Source: Cyanoderma ruficeps (lineage: Eukaryota; Chordata; Aves; Passeriformes; Timaliidae). Taken from it: a stretch of 64,000 nt of DNA. Below, one piece after another: positions 17,833-30,045 of this stretch. The DNA lies in contig VZDJ01000219.1 of NCBI GenBank assembly GCA_008694505.1, positions 14,978,645-15,042,644 on the forward strand, in the 5' to 3' direction. The notes under the pieces are model-generated. The model was not told the origin of the DNA and made no database searches. It saw only the letters and a list, made by a program, of their open reading frames with translations. Every line of letters starts with the position of its first letter. The first letter of the stretch is position 1. Both the position numbers and the translations under genes were made by a program.

Positions 17833-20075
17833 AATGCAGAGCTGCTGCCCTGGGTGTGGTGCTCACAGTGAGCAGGCTCCTGGCGTGGGGAGCTGACAAA
17901 AGTTTTCCATGGAAGATGCATCAGGAAGTGAACAGTTTGGGTGTAATTCCGTGGATTCAGCACCATCTACTCTTGTGTGGGGCTCAACAGGCAGCCCTAA
18001 TCTGCTTATGCAATGAAGCTTAAGTTAGCATCCTGAAAAGCCATCTGGGTTTTTGACATCTGTAGATTTACTTAAAATTAGTTTTCTAGCTGGATTTCTT
18101 AGCAAAATAGTTCTAAGGTCATGGATCCGCTTATATTCCAACAGGGATAGATGATTTGTGTTATTAAGAAGCTTCTGCTTGAAATTACAGTGTCTTGTAC
18201 AAGTTCTAGGAGGAGAATTAATGTAGGTAAAGGAATGGATTAGAACAAATTGTGGTGGCATTTATATTTAAAATAAGGGAAAAATATAAGTTCTTTATAG
18301 GCACAATGATCTCTGCAAATTGAAGAGAGGATGAACGTTGGTTTCCCTGAATTAGCAAAAACAGGGTCCTGATTTTTGTATTTTTCAAATTTTTACCTTC
18401 AAGGATTTCTCACTGCTCCCTCATCACTACAGCCAGGGTAGGGACCAAGAGGAGAGGTACCATAGAAATTCTGGAGAATGGAAGTCCATGGCAAGTGTCA
18501 CAAAATCTTCTCCCGTTGTTTAAATCCCACTGAAGTTCCTGGAATGATTTCTATCAGTTCACCAGGCTTTGGATTTGGCTCTGATCAGTTTTGTGGGGTT
18601 TTGACACTAAGACAGTGTCAGAGGTGGATTTTTCAGAGGGTCCTGCCCCAGGCAAAAGCCAAAGCCATGGCTGTGGTGCCAGGTGACCCTTTCTTGTCCC
18701 AGCCCGAGTGATTCAGTTCTGCCTGGTGCTGCTGCTGCCATGGAGCTGGAGATCTTCCCTGGCCCCACGCTCAGGGCTGGCTGCACCTGCCAGCAGGCTC
18801 CAGAATTCACCTGCACCAAAAGAATTCCTTCTCCAAATCCCCTGAAATAATTTCATTCCAATTGTCCCAAAGCCGTTTCATCTGAAACTTTGAGGACCGA
18901 TAAAATTGACATCTGGCTTTGGAGTGGAACGTGGCATCATCCCTGCAGCTGCTCAGCCTCGGTTATTTATTTAGGTGCTGCCAGCTGTGGCTGTGTAAGC
19001 ATTGATCCATCAAGCTGCTGTGAGCAGGTCAATGGGCCTGAGCCGGGGAGGTGGCCAGCACAGCTGGGGAGGCAGAGGCAGAGGCAGAGGTGGGCTTTGC
19101 AGGGCTGCTCGGGAGCTCCTGGGAAAGGCCTGTTAGAGGAAATCTGCCTAGCTGGAAAAGGATGATTAGTTCCAAAGAAGGAAGACTACAGGGAAGAATG
19201 GTGTTTCAGTACACCGAGTACATTGTATGCTCCAAATACCACTGGGAAGGTAAATGCCTGTGCTTGGCATGAAGATAAAGAACATTTTCCGTGTGCAAAT
19301 CCATCTGACAGTGGCTGCGATGGACTGGAGGGGGTGTGAGCTGAGCAGCTCTCACAGGGAACAGCGTGTGCTGCTGAAGCGCTGCACCATCAATATTGCA
19401 CAGCCTTTCTCCCCCACGGGCCCATGTTCGGGCTGTGTGGGGATCCCGGAGTGCTCCCCGAGGGGAGCCTTCCCGAAATGAGCCCTGCAGGATGAGCCCG
19501 GCACAGCAGCCCGCAGCTGTTTGCTGAGCAGAGCCCGGCCAGGCGTGGGGACAGCAGGGACACAGCCGGGCTCCAGCCAGCCCCACAGGGCCAGGGCACG
19601 GCAGGGCTTGGGACAGGGGAGCCACCCCTGGACGGGTCTGTGACACACAGCCCCTGCAGGGATGGGCACGGGGGTGGGCACAGGGCACTGCCAGACTCCT
19701 GCTCACAGGAGGTGAGGAGGGGTGAGAGCTGAGGGGCTGCTCATGCCTTTCCTTTCCCTCCAGTTTCTGCTGTAGCAAAGACATTTCCTTAAATTTTCTA
19801 CTGGCTATGGCTGGATTTCTGGCCAGAACCATTTTGTGGGTTCCCCTCCCCCATTGCTTTAATGATCTTAAAGGAAAACCTCATTGCCAAACTCATTTCT
19901 GAAGAGGGTGAACAGCCTCTGCCTGGGTCTTCATTTTCCCCTGTTTTCAGCCTTTATAATGCGATGAGCTGAAAGTGTGCACTTGAACATCTGGTGACGG
20001 TGCTGCTGGGGGTGGTGACAGCAGCTGGGCTGGCCCAGCCCTGCAGAGCCTGGCCCCGTTCCTGGGCTGTGGCAG
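17833..20075. other. intron stretch, unique, with one exon-like patch
   Basis: Mostly unique sequence, AT-rich at 17990-18420 and GC-richer afterwards. The one notable point is an exon-like patch at 19190-19249 that ends in a good donor (AAG|GTAAAT). It reads YTEYIVCSKY, resembling the end of the KCTD16 coding exon. Confidence 0.45.
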
Positions 20076-20424
20076 CACCGTGCTATTCTCCACCAGAGCC
20101 CACAAACCAGCACCGTGCTGTTCTCCACCAGAGCCCACAAACCAGCACTGTGCTGTTCTCCACCAGAGCCCACAAACCAGCACCGTGCTGTTCTCCACCA
20201 GAGCCCACAAACCAGTACTGTGCTCCTCTCCACCAGAGCCCACAAACCAGCACTGTGCTCCTCTTCACCAGAACCCACAAACCAGCACTGTGCTATTCTC
20301 CACCAGAACCCACAAACCAGCACCGTGCTCCTCTCCACCAGAGCCCACAAACCAGCACCGTGCTATTCTCCACCAGAACCCACAAACCAGCACCGTGCTA
20401 TTCTCCACCAGAACCCACAAACCA
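20076..20424. repeat. 35-bp minisatellite, 10 copies
   Basis: Ten head-to-tail units with an exact 35-base period, core GAGCCCACAAACCAGCACCG. Units differ at one to four positions. Stop-free frames on both strands come from the unit. Confidence 0.95.
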
Positions 20425-20602
20425 TCTCTCTGCCTCCGTGCAGCCCCACAGCTCTGCCAGGACCGGGTGACACGTGGCTGCTGGGACTGCCAGCAGAGCA
20501 GAGCAGCGGGGTGGGAAGGCAGCAGGCCTGAGCTCCTGCCAGCAGTGCTGTGACACAGCAGGATGTGTGTGCCTGTGCCTGCAGGGCAGCTGGCACCTGT
20601 GA

Positions 20603-20634
20603 CATGGCATGGCATGGCATGGCACGGCACCAAC
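20603..20634. repeat. (GGCAT)n microsatellite
   Basis: Five to six pentamers, the last ones changed to GGCAC. Confidence 0.85.
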
Positions 20635-22311
20635 TGCCCGTCAGCCCCATGTCACGAGGCCGTTGTCCCAGCAGCCCGGAGCCATGTCCCTTCTCTCTGG
20701 GAAGGGCTGACAGTCAGGGTGGTCGCCCTGGTTTGGTGGAGCCTTCCCTGGCACAGCTGCACACAGGGAGCAGCCCAGGCACCTGCAGATGTGCAAAGGG
20801 GCCTGTGAGACGTTCCTGGTGCTGTAGCTCTGGAAGCCAGACGTGGATGATGATGCTCCCGCAGGCCCTGTGCTCACTCCAGACCCCTTTGCATGTTGGG
20901 GGCTCACCCTGCTCTGTGCAGGAGCTGCCCAGGTGTGGATGCAGCTGCAGGCAGGAGGCAGATGTGCAGGGGTGTTTGTGAGGAAGGCTTCAGAGTATCC
21001 TGGGGCAAACAGATGAATCCTCTCGGGTGGGGATGTGCAGGAGGAAGGAAAAGTGCCTGGCAATTCTCCCCCATGCCTGTCCATTGGACACGATTCCCTG
21101 GGATAACCCTGGGGTCTGTTTTCCAAGAGGATCCATTTGGGATTGCTGCAGCCAGCTGGGGCCTGTCACTGTGCCTGTGTGACTGAGCTAAAGGATCCCG
21201 TACTGATGTGCCTACCACTGACTCATAAATTCATTGTGTGGCAGAAATTTGACTCACAAAATGGAGCAGCCTTTGCACAGTGACACCCACAGCTGTGCTG
21301 TCAAACGGGCAAGATGTGGGAGAGGAACATCACCCAGTTCTCTTTAAACCAGTAATGTCACATGATGCAGGAGCTGCTTCTGTCTGGTTTTAAATCAGTG
21401 AAGATCAAAATGAAGCCAAAGCAAGCAAAATGAAGTCTAATCCAATGAATAATGCAAGCTCCTTCCCCACTGACAGGAGATGTTTCTGTTTCCAGGTAAT
21501 TATTGTCATCAGCGATGCCTCTGGCCCCTCTTGCCAAAGCAAAGCCTCTCACCAGGGCGATCACCTGCAGGTGGTGAGGCTGCAGCCTGCCAGGTCTGTC
21601 AGTCCCTTCATGGCTGGAGGACCTCGCTCTGAGCTTTTTGTTCTCCCAATTTGTCAGGGGAGACTGAAAAACCTGTAGAGTTGTAGATCAGAGTTACCCC
21701 ATAGCTGAGAAATGCTGTTATTTATTTGAAACCAGTTGGGTCAAATCTGGTTGTCAGACGAGGCCAAGATTCTGCTGCTCAGTGAGTGAGCAAAGCAACA
21801 CTTGACTGAAGAGTTGCTTGGGTTTAGGGCTCGGAGGAGATGAAGCAGCAGCGCCTGCAGAGGTGTCGAGCAGGTTGTGGCTGCAGTTTGTGTTTTCCCT
21901 CTCTCCCCAGGCTGCCAGGAGGGCAGGGCACTGTGCCAGGGGCTCTGCAAACCCTCCCGTGGGCCAGGAGGAGCCAGGTCCTGCCGTGGGCACCGCTGTG
22001 GGCACGTCCCCACTGTCCCCACAGCCACCACCACCGCCACAGGGCCAGCGGGGAGGGGCTGGAGGCACGGCCTGGCCTCCCCTGGCACTTGCAGTGCTGC
22101 CGCTGCTCTGTGATCCAGAGAAGGACCACAATGACTGAAGGATTAACCAAGGAGGGCTGGCATTTAGGGCAGGGGAAAGAAAAATCGATGTGTTTGACAG
22201 CGCAGGCTGGAGCTGGATGTGTGCCAGGGGCACCACACCAGGTCCCACAGCCCCGTGTGGGGAGGGAGCGGGGAATGCCGTGCTGGCAGCACCCTGTGCC
22301 ACGGAGGGGAC
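20635..22311. other. intron stretch, unique
   Basis: GC-rich to about 21200, then mixed. No exon or transposon recognised. Confidence 0.45.
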
Positions 22312-22408
22312 AGGGAGTGCCAACCCTGCTGCCCCGGGGAGTGCCAGCCCTGCTGCCCCGGGGAGTGCCAGCCCTGCTGCCCTGGGGAGTGCCAGCCCTG
22401 CCGGGGGC
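22312..22408. repeat. 24-bp minisatellite, about 4 copies
   Basis: Units carry GTGCCAGCCCTGCTGCCCC followed by GGGGA. It lies inside a 362-codon stop-free frame on the minus strand that I do not regard as a gene. Confidence 0.85.
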
Positions 22409-22479
22409 TGCCCCTGTGCCCCCTCCTGCAGCTCCCTCCGCCTGCTGGGCTCTGGCCTTCCCCAGAGTTTGCTGTAGTG

Positions 22480-22960
22480 TAGCCATGGGTCTGAGGGAAA
22501 CGGAGTCACACCGAAGGAGTGTAAATAAGAAAACACAACCCGAGATTTGCCGCTCAATAAATCCCAGCAACATATTGTGCACACAGACAAACACTTCCTT
22601 GCAGCAGGTTGGGGTTTTTTCTGTCCAGCCATCCTGGATTTGTTTAATTTTGTAAGCATGATATTTTCTCAGTTTCTTCTCTTTTTTTTTTCGGCTTTTC
22701 AAGTTCAAACCTAATGTACAATAAATATGGAGACACGAAGCAAAATCCAAATTACATCTTTGCACGCAGAAAGAAAAACCCTTTTTTCTTTGAGCTTTCT
22801 TGCTCAAAATTGTATTTTTTGTGAGGGAAGAAAATAGACCAAAGCGCTTTAGGCTTGGTGGAATCTCCTCAATTGTCACCAAGGTGAAACGCAGCCTAGG
22901 CTGGCCAGACACAGGAATCCTGTGGCAGTGATTGCCCTGCTGCTTTCAGAGGCACTCCAG
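22480..22960. other. AT-rich repeat-free island (possible conserved element)
   Basis: About 480 bases of AT-rich unique sequence between GC-rich blocks, with an A/T-run near 22680. Such islands in large developmental introns are often conserved non-coding elements. Here this is only an impression from composition. Confidence 0.25.
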
Positions 22961-23282
22961 GTAACTCTGGAATGCACTCACACATTGCTGCCCTTATCAG
23001 GCCTCCTGATGCTGCTGCCAGGGCTCGGGGAGCAGTGGAGCTCAAGCTGCAGCCCTGCAGGGTGAGGGAGGGTGGTGTTCAGGTCGTTTGGGAAGTGCTG
23101 AACACCAGGAATGTCTCCTGGTTCCCCCGGGGCTGCTCTGAGGGCTCAGGTGTGACACAGGACTGGGGTGACTGGGGTGGTGTGTCCCCGCCTGGCTCAG
23201 GGCAGGAGCCTGCTGCTGTCCCAGCCTCACGGACCTCAGGGGGGTGTTCCCAGCAAGTCTGGATTTACAGACAAGGACTTTC

Positions 23283-23340
23283 TACCAGGGTGACAGGACT
23301 TCCAACCCAGACCATTCCATGGTTCTACAATTCTCTGACT
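23283..23340 (+). mobile_element. CR1 3'-tail remnant
   Basis: Contains CTTCCAACCCAGACCATTCC followed by ATGGTTCTACAATTCTCTGA, the CR1 end with its degenerate terminal 8-base repeats, in sense orientation. Confidence 0.7.
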
Positions 23341-25254
23341 TCTGGAACAAATGTCCCTCCGCATGAATGTTCCATGGAGTGACTGTCCCTTGGCTTTACC
23401 TCTGCCAGCAGGGCAGAGCAGATGGAATGGGAACGCCCAGCAGGGTCCTGGGTGGGCTGCTCTCCTCAGTTTTCCCGAAGCAGCTTGCTAAGTCAGCTGT
23501 GTGATGGTGTTTGAAGGAGAGGCAGAAGTCTGGAGCTGCTGGGATTGTTCTGCATTTCAGGAGCTGTTCCAAGCTGTGCCGAAATGCCTGTAAATGTAAA
23601 TTGGTCAATTGGAGGGTGACCCCGGTGACCCCCTCCATCGACTCGCACTCCTCCCCTTCCCATCCAGGAGCTGTTCATACATCACTTGTGTTACAGATTT
23701 CCCTGCACTGCCTCTGAATCTCCTAACGACGTGATTAATGATTTCCAGGAGCTCATTGATTAGCTGTTAGGGCAGCTAAAAAACTCCTCTAGCAGAAACA
23801 GTGAGGGGAACTGTGGCTATCCTGGTTTGCAATCCGTCCTGGAAATTCTGCTGCTGTGATGTTGAAGAGTGAATACAACATCCCCAAACACTGAATTCCA
23901 AGGAGGAGAATGATCCTGAGCTTTGGAGAGTGTTCCTGGGACAGTCTGGGGGGAGCAGCAGCATGAGGGAGCTCCCACCCTGGAGCTGAGCAGGGACAGA
24001 CCCAGCCCTGCCCTCCTGGCTCCAGGCTTTGGCCAGGGCCTCAAAGTCAACTTTAGAGGGAAAAAAATCCTCTCTGCATATTTTGGAGGAGACTCATTTC
24101 AGGACTTCAGATTGAATTTCCATCAAACTGAATCAGAGTGTATTTTTACAGCGGAATTAAATCAGGCTGAAATAGAACCCAGTGGAACATGCTGATTTTG
24201 ACTGAATTTTGCACTTTAAATATTTTCAAAGCCAAAAACTCCGAGCAAAGCTTGAGTGAGGAAAGACCACACCACCAGAGAGTTTGGGCAGGTGTTTGTG
24301 CTCCTGCAAAGGGAATGTCACTGCATTTCTCTCAGCTCAGAGCTCTCTCGGCGTGGGCAAGCACACGCTGGTCCCACGGAGGGTCTGGGAGGCTGATCCC
24401 GAGGCAGGGAGGTGGACATGGCTTATTGCCAGTCTGCCCTTTGCTCCTATAAAAACGTGATTTTGGATCACCACTTACACTAAATCTGCCTCCAAGACTC
24501 TTGGTGGGGCTCTCATAGACAGCTGGGGGAGAATTTCCCCTCCAGTGCCATTGCCTCAGGGTGTTGGATGTGGCAGGGGAGTGGAGAGGAGACACTGAGG
24601 TGCCTCACTGAAGGCCTCAAAGCCCCTTGTTCTAACAGTATCGATAACAGGGAATTTGAGGAGTCACTGGCTGTTTTAAAAGTTTGTTGGCTTTGGTTTT
24701 CTTTGGTTTTCTCTCCTGACCATCAGTCAGTGCAGGGAACTGGGCCTCCAGAGGCTGCCTGCTGCTTTTTCCTTTGCTTTGATGTTGCAGCACAATTGTG
24801 GGGAAAATAAATGACCATTGTCCTCCTGCAGAACCGCAGAGGGAATTCTGTGTCTGAATTAATGGTCCAGTGGTGGTCAGTGGTAACATAATTTTTATGC
24901 ATAAATAATGCCATTTATGATATCATTGATGCCCTTTCTCATTGCTGCTGTATTTATAGACAGAGGAGCAGCCCTGAGGGGCTGGGGTTAATGGCAGGAG
25001 CAGTGCTGAGCCCAGCAGAGCTGCCCCCAGTGCAGAGCTGGCCCGGCGTTGGTGCTGCCCTGCCCTGGCAGGGTGTGCTCCCGGGGGAATGGCTCATTGG
25101 AAAGGCTGCAGATCTCTCACTGGGGCACAGGGAATGATCTCACCTGCTCTGGATAAGTGCAGCTGGGCTTCCTTGAGACGTCACTGCTGGAAAAATGTTG
25201 TTGAAAAGTTCTTGGAGGTTGGGTTCCTTCTGTCTCGGGAGCTTGATCACGGCA
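23341..25254. other. intron stretch, unique
   Basis: Unique DNA of mixed composition. The part at 24840-24960 is AT-rich with TTTATGCATAAATAATG and TTTATGATATCATTGATG, which suggests CDX/HOX and POU-type sites. No exon recognised. Confidence 0.45.
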
Positions 25255-25930
25255 CGCTGTCACAGAGTCCCGGAATCCCGGGATCACTGAGGCTGGAAAA
25301 TCCCTCCCAGCCCATCCAGCCCCAGCCGTGCCCCATCCCCACCCTGTCCCCAGCCCAGGGCACTCAGTGCCACCTCCAGCCCTTCCTTGGGCACTCCAGG
25401 GATGGGGATCCAAACCTCCCTGGGCACTTCCAAGGCCTGAGCACCCTTTCCATGGGGAAATTCCTGCTGCTGTCCACCCTGACCCTCCCCTGGCCCAGCC
25501 TGAGGCCGTTCCCTCTCCTCCTGTCCCTGTTCCCTGGGAGCAGAGCCCGACCCCCCCGGCTGTCCCCTCCTGGCAGGGACTTGTGCAGAGCCACAAGGTC
25601 CCCCCTGAGCCTCCTTTTCTCCAGGCTGAGCCCCTTCCCAGCTCCCTCAGGAACTCTCCAGCCCCTTCCCAGCTCCATCCCCTGCCCTGGGCATGAGGGC
25701 TGGAGCTGCCCCAGCCCTGGAGCTGCCCCAGCAGTGCCAGCCCAGGGGACAGGCACTGCCCTGCCCTGCTGCCACCCCAGGGCCGTGGCTGAGCCCTCCT
25801 GCCAGCTCTGCACACCGTGGCTCTGGCTCCTTCCTGCCACCACCTCCTGAGCCACAGCCTCGTGGTCAGGGAGGTTTTGTAGCCTGGCCTGGAGAAGTTC
25901 CCTTGGGCACTGTTTGACCCAGACCAAGGG
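25255..25930 (-). mobile_element. CR1 LINE, ORF2 C-terminus and 3'UTR
   Basis: The longest CR1 copy here. Read on the minus strand it encodes recognisable pieces of the ORF2 C-terminus: LEKRRLRGDLVALHKSL, then RGNGLRLGQGRVRVDSSRN and FPMERVL. These are followed by the 3' tail ending near 25255. It is 5'-truncated and interrupted, so it is a dead copy. Confidence 0.92.
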
Positions 25931-27029
25931 TGGCTTCACTCTCCTGGCACAGCCACAATTACCAGGATGCAAAACCTCTCCTTTCTATGGGAGAAGAGCA
26001 GTTCCCAGGTATTCTTGATTTCATTAATTTGTGAGCATTCAGGAGAACAAACCCTCTATTCTCTCAAGTCAATGCACTTGTATTAGGTGAGGATTAAATC
26101 ATTCCCTTCCCTCAGAGCAGAGTCTGCAGACACAAACCTTCTATGCCTTCTCTCGTGTAGACAAAGAACATTTCAATAAGGATGCTGATAAAAATGCTTT
26201 CACTGGTAAAGACTTGATTAAAGAATCTGCTGCTTTAGAGTCCTGTAGGTGAAGGCAGAAGTCAAGAGGTGCCATTTCGTGCAGAGGGATTGAAAAGTTC
26301 ATTTAAGTTTGGTCTGTGGGAAGAGTTTTCACAACTCAGTGACATCTCCAGGGCTGGGGAGAGCCCAGGTCCCAGATCTAGTGGAGGTCACTGCTGGGGG
26401 GATCAAACCCTGCTCTTATTTCCATTTCGAAATCTTCAAAATACCTGACTCCTACCTAGGAAGCATCAATGTTCACTTCACACAAGTTTTCTGGGTTTGA
26501 GAAGGCCAAATTATCTTTGCTGTGCTGGAACTCGGGGGACTGGAGCTGTTCCATTTGAGAGTGTCAATAATTGCCTCCCCTGCCTGCAGCAGCAGCCCAC
26601 GTGTCCCAGCAGGCTGGCATGAGGCAGGTGGCACGTTGGCAGCCAGGCCCTGCTGCTGTGGGAGGATGACAGATCTGCCCACCTCTCCCCGAGCATCTCC
26701 ACAGCCTCCCTGGCTCAGCAGATAAACCAGGGGGCTCGGGGCTGCCTGAGGCTGCTCTGCTCCTGTCATTCCCTGGGAATGCCCGTGGGCTGCTGTGCCA
26801 GGCCCAGACAAACCCACTGCAGGGCCTGGAGCCTGTGGCTCCAGCAAGGACAGGGCTGGGACCCAGGCGAGGCTGGCTGTGGGCAGGCAGGAGCCCTGCC
26901 CCCTCAGCAGAGCCGCCTGGCCTTCAGCTGGGCTCAGCTTTTCCTCTTCTGCTCATGGCTTTGCTGCAAACACCAGCAGGATTCCAGCCCGGAGCAGAAA
27001 AGCTCCAGGGACACCCAACTGTGGCCTTG
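25931..27029. other. intron stretch, unique
   Basis: AT-rich to 26500, then GC-rich. No gene or further transposon seen. Confidence 0.45.
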
Positions 27030-27263
27030 CAGTCCCTTTCCGTGGCAGGGGTGGCACTGGGTGGGTTTCAGGTCCTTTGCAGTCCCTGCCATGGCAGGGG
27101 TGGCACGGGGTGGGTTTCAGGTCCCTTGCAGTCCCTGCCATGGCAGGGGTGGCACTGGGTGGGTCTCAGGTCCTTTGCAGTCCCTGCCCATGGCAGGGGT
27201 GGCACGGGGTGGGTTTCGGGTCCCTTCCAGCCCAAACCATCCGTGGTTCTGTGACTCATGGTA
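27030..27263 (+). repeat. CR1 3' end expanded into a 48-bp minisatellite (4 copies)
   Basis: Four successive units each contain CCATGGCAGGGGTGGCAC, GGGTGGGTTTCAGGTC and a linker CTTTGCAGTCCCTGC. The last runs on into the normal CR1 end (CCCTTCCAGCCCAAACCATC, GTGGTTCTGTGACT). The array is therefore a tandem amplification inside a CR1 tail. Confidence 0.88.
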
Positions 27264-28124
27264 CTGAAGTGAGTCTAAAAACACTGACAGATTTTCTCTG
27301 CAAGAGGACAATCAACCCACAGGCAGCGAGGGAAGAGCGAGCCCTCCCCCAGAGCCGCTGGGAGCGGCCTCTGCTGATGGAAATGCAGCAGAAATGCAGA
27401 ATTCTCCTGAGGAAAGCTAAAAGCTACATGGCAGATAGTAAATAAATAATTGCACGGAAACATTGCGCATGGATTTCTTGGGAAACAGAACTTAATTAAA
27501 TTTTGTGAACATGCCTACATAGTTCCATTGATCAGGAAAAAATGGATATGGGCTACATCTGTAAGATTTACTTGCTTGGTTGTGTTTTGCCTCTCTTCCC
27601 TCCCTCAGCTTCACTCACTTTATATCCTGCAGTAGTGAGGGAGCACATTTCTGCTTTTCCTCCGTGAAGAAATTGATTCTGAGCAGCACAGGACATGATG
27701 TATGGTTTGTAACTCTACAATATTGCAAAGCAAAAGAAATTACTGAAGGAGGCCATGCAGATATTATATTAATTTCCATTTTAAAATGGATTTCTTCCCA
27801 GTAGGACCAATAAAAAATATGCAAAGACTTTCAACAGCCTCTCTAGTAATGATTAATTAAAAGATGGGATAAATCTTGCTGGGTTAATTTAGCAAAGTAG
27901 GGTTTTTTAGACACTTCACAGGACAATTTTTGCCATTGAATCCAAACTTATACCTGATTTCACAATACTCTGGCTCTGGCTGGGATCTCAGCATCTCTGT
28001 CATCACAAGCAGAGTCAGGGAGGTGAGTGTGGCTGTGCCTGGCAGAGGAGCAGAGGGACAGGGCACAGGGTGGTGCCAGGGGCCTGGACCTTCCCCATGG
28101 TGGTGACGGGTCCCCACTGCAAGA
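27264..28124. other. intron stretch, AT-rich unique
   Basis: Mostly AT-rich sequence (27440-27900), no exon or transposon recognised. Confidence 0.45.
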
Positions 28125-28460
28125 GCTGAGCCCTCCTGAAGGGCTGATCCCTCCTGCAAGGGCTGATCCCTCCTGCAAGGACTGATCCCCCTCTGGAAGG
28201 GCTGATCCCTCCTCTGAAAGGGCTGATCCCTCCTGCAAGGGCTGATCCCTCCTGCAAGGGCTGATCCCTCTGCAAGGGCTGATCCCCCTCTGGAAGGGTG
28301 GATCTCCCATTTCAAGGGCTGATCTTTCCTGGAAGGGCTGATCCCCCTCTGGAAGAGCTGATCTCTCTCCTGAAGGGCTGGTCCCTCTGGAAGGGCTGAT
28401 CCCCCTCTGGAAGGGCTGATCCCCCTCTGGAAGGGCTGATCCCCCTCTGGAAGGGCTGCA
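28125..28460. repeat. 18-21-bp minisatellite, about 17 copies
   Basis: Core AAGGGCTGATCCC with two alternating spacers, CCTCTGG and TCCTGC. The two unit types are intermixed, showing repeated unequal exchange. The minus strand is open in all three frames here for this reason. Confidence 0.92.
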
Positions 28461-29927
28461 CATGCCGCTGACTCTGCAGGATGCCAAATGGATGCTGCTG
28501 TGGAGAACAAAATATATTCCATGAGAACCCAGAGGGATTTTTTCTGTTCATGTTTTACTGTCCAGGCACCCTGCCCAAATTTCCATCGGGACTGGGAGGG
28601 CTCCAGGGGTGCTGCTGGTGGCCTGGGGCTGCTGTCCCCGCCCCAGGGAAGGAGCAGTGCCTGGTTTTTCTGCCCTGGGCCGGTTGCCGGCCGTTCCCTC
28701 CCGGGGGAGGGAGGCCAGCCCTCAGGAGGGTCGGTGAGGGCGGGGGCTGCTGTCCTTGCTGCGGCGCTGGGAACCGGCGTGTTGGTGTGGCGTTAAAATT
28801 CCAACGGAACAGATGGTGTCGGGATTTTAACTTATGCTTATGAGATGCAGATGGTCCAAGGAGTGAACTTGTTCACCAGTTATTTTTGTTTTGAACAGGT
28901 TAAGAACAAATTACTCTCTGACTATTGTTGTTACTGCTCCGCTTGTCATTTCTTCTCTCCCTGCGTCTTGTGTCTGTGCACTTGTACAAGTCTCAGGGTT
29001 TCTTTTCCATGGAATGACAGACTGAAACAGCCCAATTTCTGCCTGAACCTCCTCTCTGTCTATTTTATTTACTGTTGCCATGTTTGCTCCTCTGGAAGGG
29101 CTATTCCTGTGCCCAGGGCAGGCTCCTGGGGAGCAGCTCTGGCTCCCAACCCTTCCCTTGCAGGGCTTGTACACCTGGGGCTGAGGATGGCAGGGCAGGT
29201 TTCTGCTCCTGGATGCACTGGGATAAACCCAGGCTGACCCCACTTTTACCCCAGTGGGGATGTGGTTATCTAACCCTGTCATACACACGGGGTTGTATTT
29301 TTGTCATGATTTATAAGCTTGTTTCATTTTTTATAGAAAGAAAATACGTGTACTGCTACAAATTATTGATGTCCACCTGAATATTTTACACCCAGCACAC
29401 AGCAGCAATTTTCATCCTGAGGCGTCAGTGCTTGGCACAAAGCACCTGTGCAGATTTCCCAGCCCACGGTCAGGGAGGTCCCAGGAGCTCCACGTGCCCC
29501 CTGTGCCAGCCTGGGCTGTGCTCTGGCTCTGTCCCTGCTGGGGCTGCACCAGTGGCACCCCTGGGCGGGCTGAGGTGTGACATGGCACACGGAGCTGCTC
29601 CTGCAGGAGCTCTGCTGTGTGCAGCTGCTCACAGGGAGCTGGTGCCAGCTGCTGTTGGTGTTTAATTTAGAGCCCAATGCAGAGAGCAGGAGAGTCCCCG
29701 AGCTTCCCGCAGCTGAAACAAGCTGGAGGTGTTTGAGATCTGTAGGTTGGGGAAAACAACATTTCCCAAGGGTGAGAGCACTGGGGAAGTGTCTGCCCAG
29801 CTTACTCTGACCACGAGCACATGGCTGAGGTCTGACTGTGATCAAGTAGCAGAAATAAATCTTGGTCTGTTCCCTGCCCTTGGGGCATTTCCCGTGTCTG
29901 TCCTGGAGCTCAGTGCAGGGCAGGGTC
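28461..29927. other. intron stretch, unique
   Basis: Mixed unique sequence, AT-rich at 28800-29100 and 29280-29380. Nothing recognised. Confidence 0.45.
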
Positions 29928-30045
29928 CCACAAACCCCACAAACACAGGGCCAAGGGCAGAGGCGGCCCCACAAAACCCCACAAACACAGGGCCAAGGGC
30001 AGAGACGGCCCCACAAAACCCCACAAACACAGGGCCAAGGGCAGA
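29928..30045. repeat. about 41-bp minisatellite, 3 copies
   Basis: Three units with core CCACAAACACAGGGCCAAGG, the first shorter. Confidence 0.85.

Noticed and set aside
19947..20553. Repeat-encoded proteins of about 140-160 codons on both strands
   Set aside because: Read entirely from the 35-bp tandem array. Several frames are open at once and none has a plausible transcript context.
21824..22912. 362-codon minus-strand open frame as a gene
   Set aside because: The C-terminal third reads a 24-bp minisatellite and the rest has no recognisable domain or splice structure. Kept only as a low-interest observation.
25364..25972. Functional CR1 reverse transcriptase gene
   Set aside because: Only the extreme C-terminus of ORF2 is present, 5'-truncated. 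No polymerase or endonuclease domain.
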